Below are positions 62,800 through 64,000 of a DNA stretch of 64,000 nt, piece after piece. The notes beneath the pieces are model-generated. The model did not search any database. It was not told where the DNA came from and was given only the letters and a program-made list of their open reading frames with translations. Position numbers and translations under genes: made by a program. Source of the DNA: Hamadaea sp013361475 (GTDB lineage Bacteria > Actinomycetota > Actinomycetes > Mycobacteriales > Micromonosporaceae); NCBI RefSeq assembly GCF_040654195.1, contig NZ_JBFAHM010000011.1, forward strand, positions 248,001 to 312,000, written 5' to 3'. Positions within the stretch are counted from its first letter, which is position 1. Every line of letters begins with the position of its first letter.

Positions 62800-62833
62800 A
62801 TTGGAGCGACGGAACAGCATGGATGGGAAACCG

Positions 62834-63823
62834 ATGAAGCGAGTACTGGGCCGAAGCGGCATCGAGGTCAGCGCCCTGGGCCTCGGCTGCTGGGCCATCG
62901 GCGGCCCGTACGCCGGGGGAGCGAACCAGTACGGCTGGGGACACGTCGACGACGCCGAATCGATCCGCGCGATCAGGCGGGCTCTCGACCTGGGAGTGAC
63001 CTTCTTCGACACGGCCAGCAGCTACGGCGCCGGCCACAGCGAGACGGTGCTCGGGCAGGCCTTGGGTGGTGACCGTGACCAGGTGGTCATCGCCACCAAA
63101 TGGGGCTGGACCTTCGACGAGGCGACCAGGGAGGCGGGCGGAGCCGACAGCAGCATCGCCTACCTGCGCAGCTGCCTGGAAGGGTCGCTACGGCGGCTGG
63201 GCACCGACTACGTCGACCTCTACCAACTCCACCTCGGCGACCTGCCCGTCACAGAGGCGCTCGAAATGATCGAGCCGCTGGAGGACCTCGTGGCGGCCGG
63301 GAAGATCCGCGCCTACGGGTGGAGCACCGACGATCCGCAGCGCGCCGAAGCGTTCGCCGCAGCCGGTACGCACTGCACCGCGATCCAGTACGACATGTCG
63401 GTGCTGGCCGACCGCCCGCGGATAGTCGCGTGCTGCGAGCAGGCGGAGCAGGCCGGCGTCAACCGAGGTCCGCTGGCGATGGGACTGCTGAGCGGAAAGT
63501 ATGCCGACGGCCGGAAAGTCGCCGCCGACGACGTGCGCTCGCAAGGCTACGAATGGCTGACGTACTTCCACGACGGTGCGGCGGCACCGCGATGGCAGGC
63601 CCGGGTCGAGGCACTACGAGAGGTGTTCGCCGCGGGCGGCCGCACCCCGACCCAGGGGGCCCTGGCCTGGCTGTGGGCCCGCAGCCAGACCACCATCCCC
63701 ATCCCCGGATTCCGTGACACGGCCCAGGTCGAGCAGAACGCGGCCGCGCTCACCTTCGGCCCGCTCAGTGCACGCGAGTTCGCCGAGGTCGAGGACCTGC
63801 TATCAGACTTGCGTACCAGCTGA
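62834..63823 (+). CDS. aldo/keto reductase
   Basis: A 329-residue (beta/alpha)8 reductase starting MKRVLGRSGIEVSALGLGCWAIGG. The tetrad Asp59 (FFDTASSYG), Tyr64, Lys89 (IATKWGW) and His133 (QLHLGD) is complete, and IPIPGFRDTAQVEQNAAAL is the NADPH-binding loop. It reduces sugar or other carbonyls in the cytoplasm. ATG 62834 (GGATGGG upstream) was preferred to 62819, which is also possible. The upstream CebR-like box suggests control by a beta-glucoside-type LacI regulator. Confidence 0.9.
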   Translation: MKRVLGRSGIEVSALGLGCWAIGGPYAGGANQYGWGHVDDAESIRAIRRALDLGVTFFDTASSYGAGHSETVLGQALGGDRDQVVIATKWGWTFDEATREAGGADSSIAYLRSCLEGSLRRLGTDYVDLYQLHLGDLPVTEALEMIEPLEDLVAAGKIRAYGWSTDDPQRAEAFAAAGTHCTAIQYDMSVLADRPRIVACCEQAEQAGVNRGPLAMGLLSGKYADGRKVAADDVRSQGYEWLTYFHDGAAAPRWQARVEALREVFAAGGRTPTQGALAWLWARSQTTIPIPGFRDTAQVEQNAAALTFGPLSAREFAEVEDLLSDLRTS

Positions 63824-63854
63824 GGCGCTGCGGCGGTGGCCGGACGGATCGGGT

Positions 63855-64000
63855 TCAGCGTTGCGGAGTGCCGGATTCGGCATCGGATCGCAGCGGCAGC
63901 TTCGCGACCGCGGCGACCAGTTCGCCCCGATCGAAACTCGCCGTCGGCAGCGCCCCGGTCCGCGCGTACCGCAAAAGGCCGCCGGAATCGACGAGGAACG
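63855..64000 (-). CDS. C-terminal fragment, possibly thioredoxin/redoxin-fold protein (runs off window)
   Basis: The last 48 codons of a minus-strand gene: FLVDSGGLLRYARTGALPTASFDRG then ELVAAVAKLPLRSDAES. An FLVD-x-x-G-x-x-R-Y strand followed by a helix is how many AhpC/TSA- and redoxin-family proteins end, but the CxxC or peroxidatic Cys would lie outside the window, so the assignment is tentative. Confidence 0.5.
   Translation of the reverse strand, partial: FLVDSGGLLRYARTGALPTASFDRGELVAAVAKLPLRSDAESGTPQR

Overview
This window is GC-rich DNA (about 70 %) with many GTG starts, 4-nt start/stop overlaps and families typical of soil actinomycetes: LPxTG/ALF-repeat surface protein, CASTOR/POLLUX-type channel, STAS and HATPase regulators, Pls/PosA-type peptide synthetase and a CebR-like operator. 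It looks like chromosomal sequence from a mycelial actinobacterium, most likely Micromonosporaceae. That placement is inferred, because there is no rRNA or other phylogenetic marker. No tRNA, rRNA, CRISPR array, integrase or replication origin was seen.

Layout. 1-3.1 kb: a minus-strand set (AraC regulator, FAD-linked oxidase, DHFR-like reductase, NAD-epimerase cut by the window edge). 3.6-14.3 kb: an EAL-type c-di-GMP protein, a PEBP-like protein, a small Cys-rich protein, a truncated lipase relic, a VOC protein, a decayed IS1634-like transposase, a two-RCK ion channel and a STAS protein. 14.5-24.5 kb: secreted proteins, a two-gene ABC exporter, two coupled GNAT acetyltransferases, a divergent OtsA-like glycosyltransferase, an anti-sigma-type ATPase, a secreted esterase, a decayed IS5-like element and an LPxTG surface protein.

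25.0-32.8 kb holds a five-gene minus-strand operon: a 1367-aa Pls/PosA-type NRPS-like enzyme, a DDAH/arginine-dihydrolase-like protein whose usual histidine is aspartate, a BPL-N class-I amidotransferase-like protein, a polytopic membrane protein of acyltransferase type and a second, Tat-exported BPL-N protein. The last four are joined by ATGA overlaps. It resembles a small pathway for a basic-amino-acid-derived isopeptide or amide.

33.5-37.6 kb: two MFS exporters (one with an internal amber codon), a GNAT protein, a small secreted protein and a long palindromic operator. 37.8-53.7 kb: a tightly packed 15-gene plus-strand operon. It encodes a 2-hydroxyacid dehydrogenase, a DapA-family lyase, an SDR, an aminotransferase, a complete Opp/Dpp-type peptide ABC importer, a Gfo/Idh/MocA dehydrogenase, a TldD/TldE-like protease pair, two tandem DUF4438 proteins and a FCD-type GntR regulator. 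A 26-bp perfect palindrome of the type bound by GntR proteins lies 18 bp before the first gene. The simplest reading is an inducible system that imports a small modified peptide or opine-like compound, cleaves it inside the cell and degrades the products. I do not recognise it as a characterised pathway, and it is the strongest candidate here for an undescribed system.

53.7-64 kb: an NPCBM-like membrane-anchored protein, membrane and hydrolase genes, a frameshifted YCII protein, a ComB-like phosphatase, a secreted S1 protease, a PH-like membrane protein, a secreted M23 peptidase with five FG-GAP-type repeats, an aldo/keto reductase behind a CebR-like operator, and the tail of a possible redoxin-fold gene.
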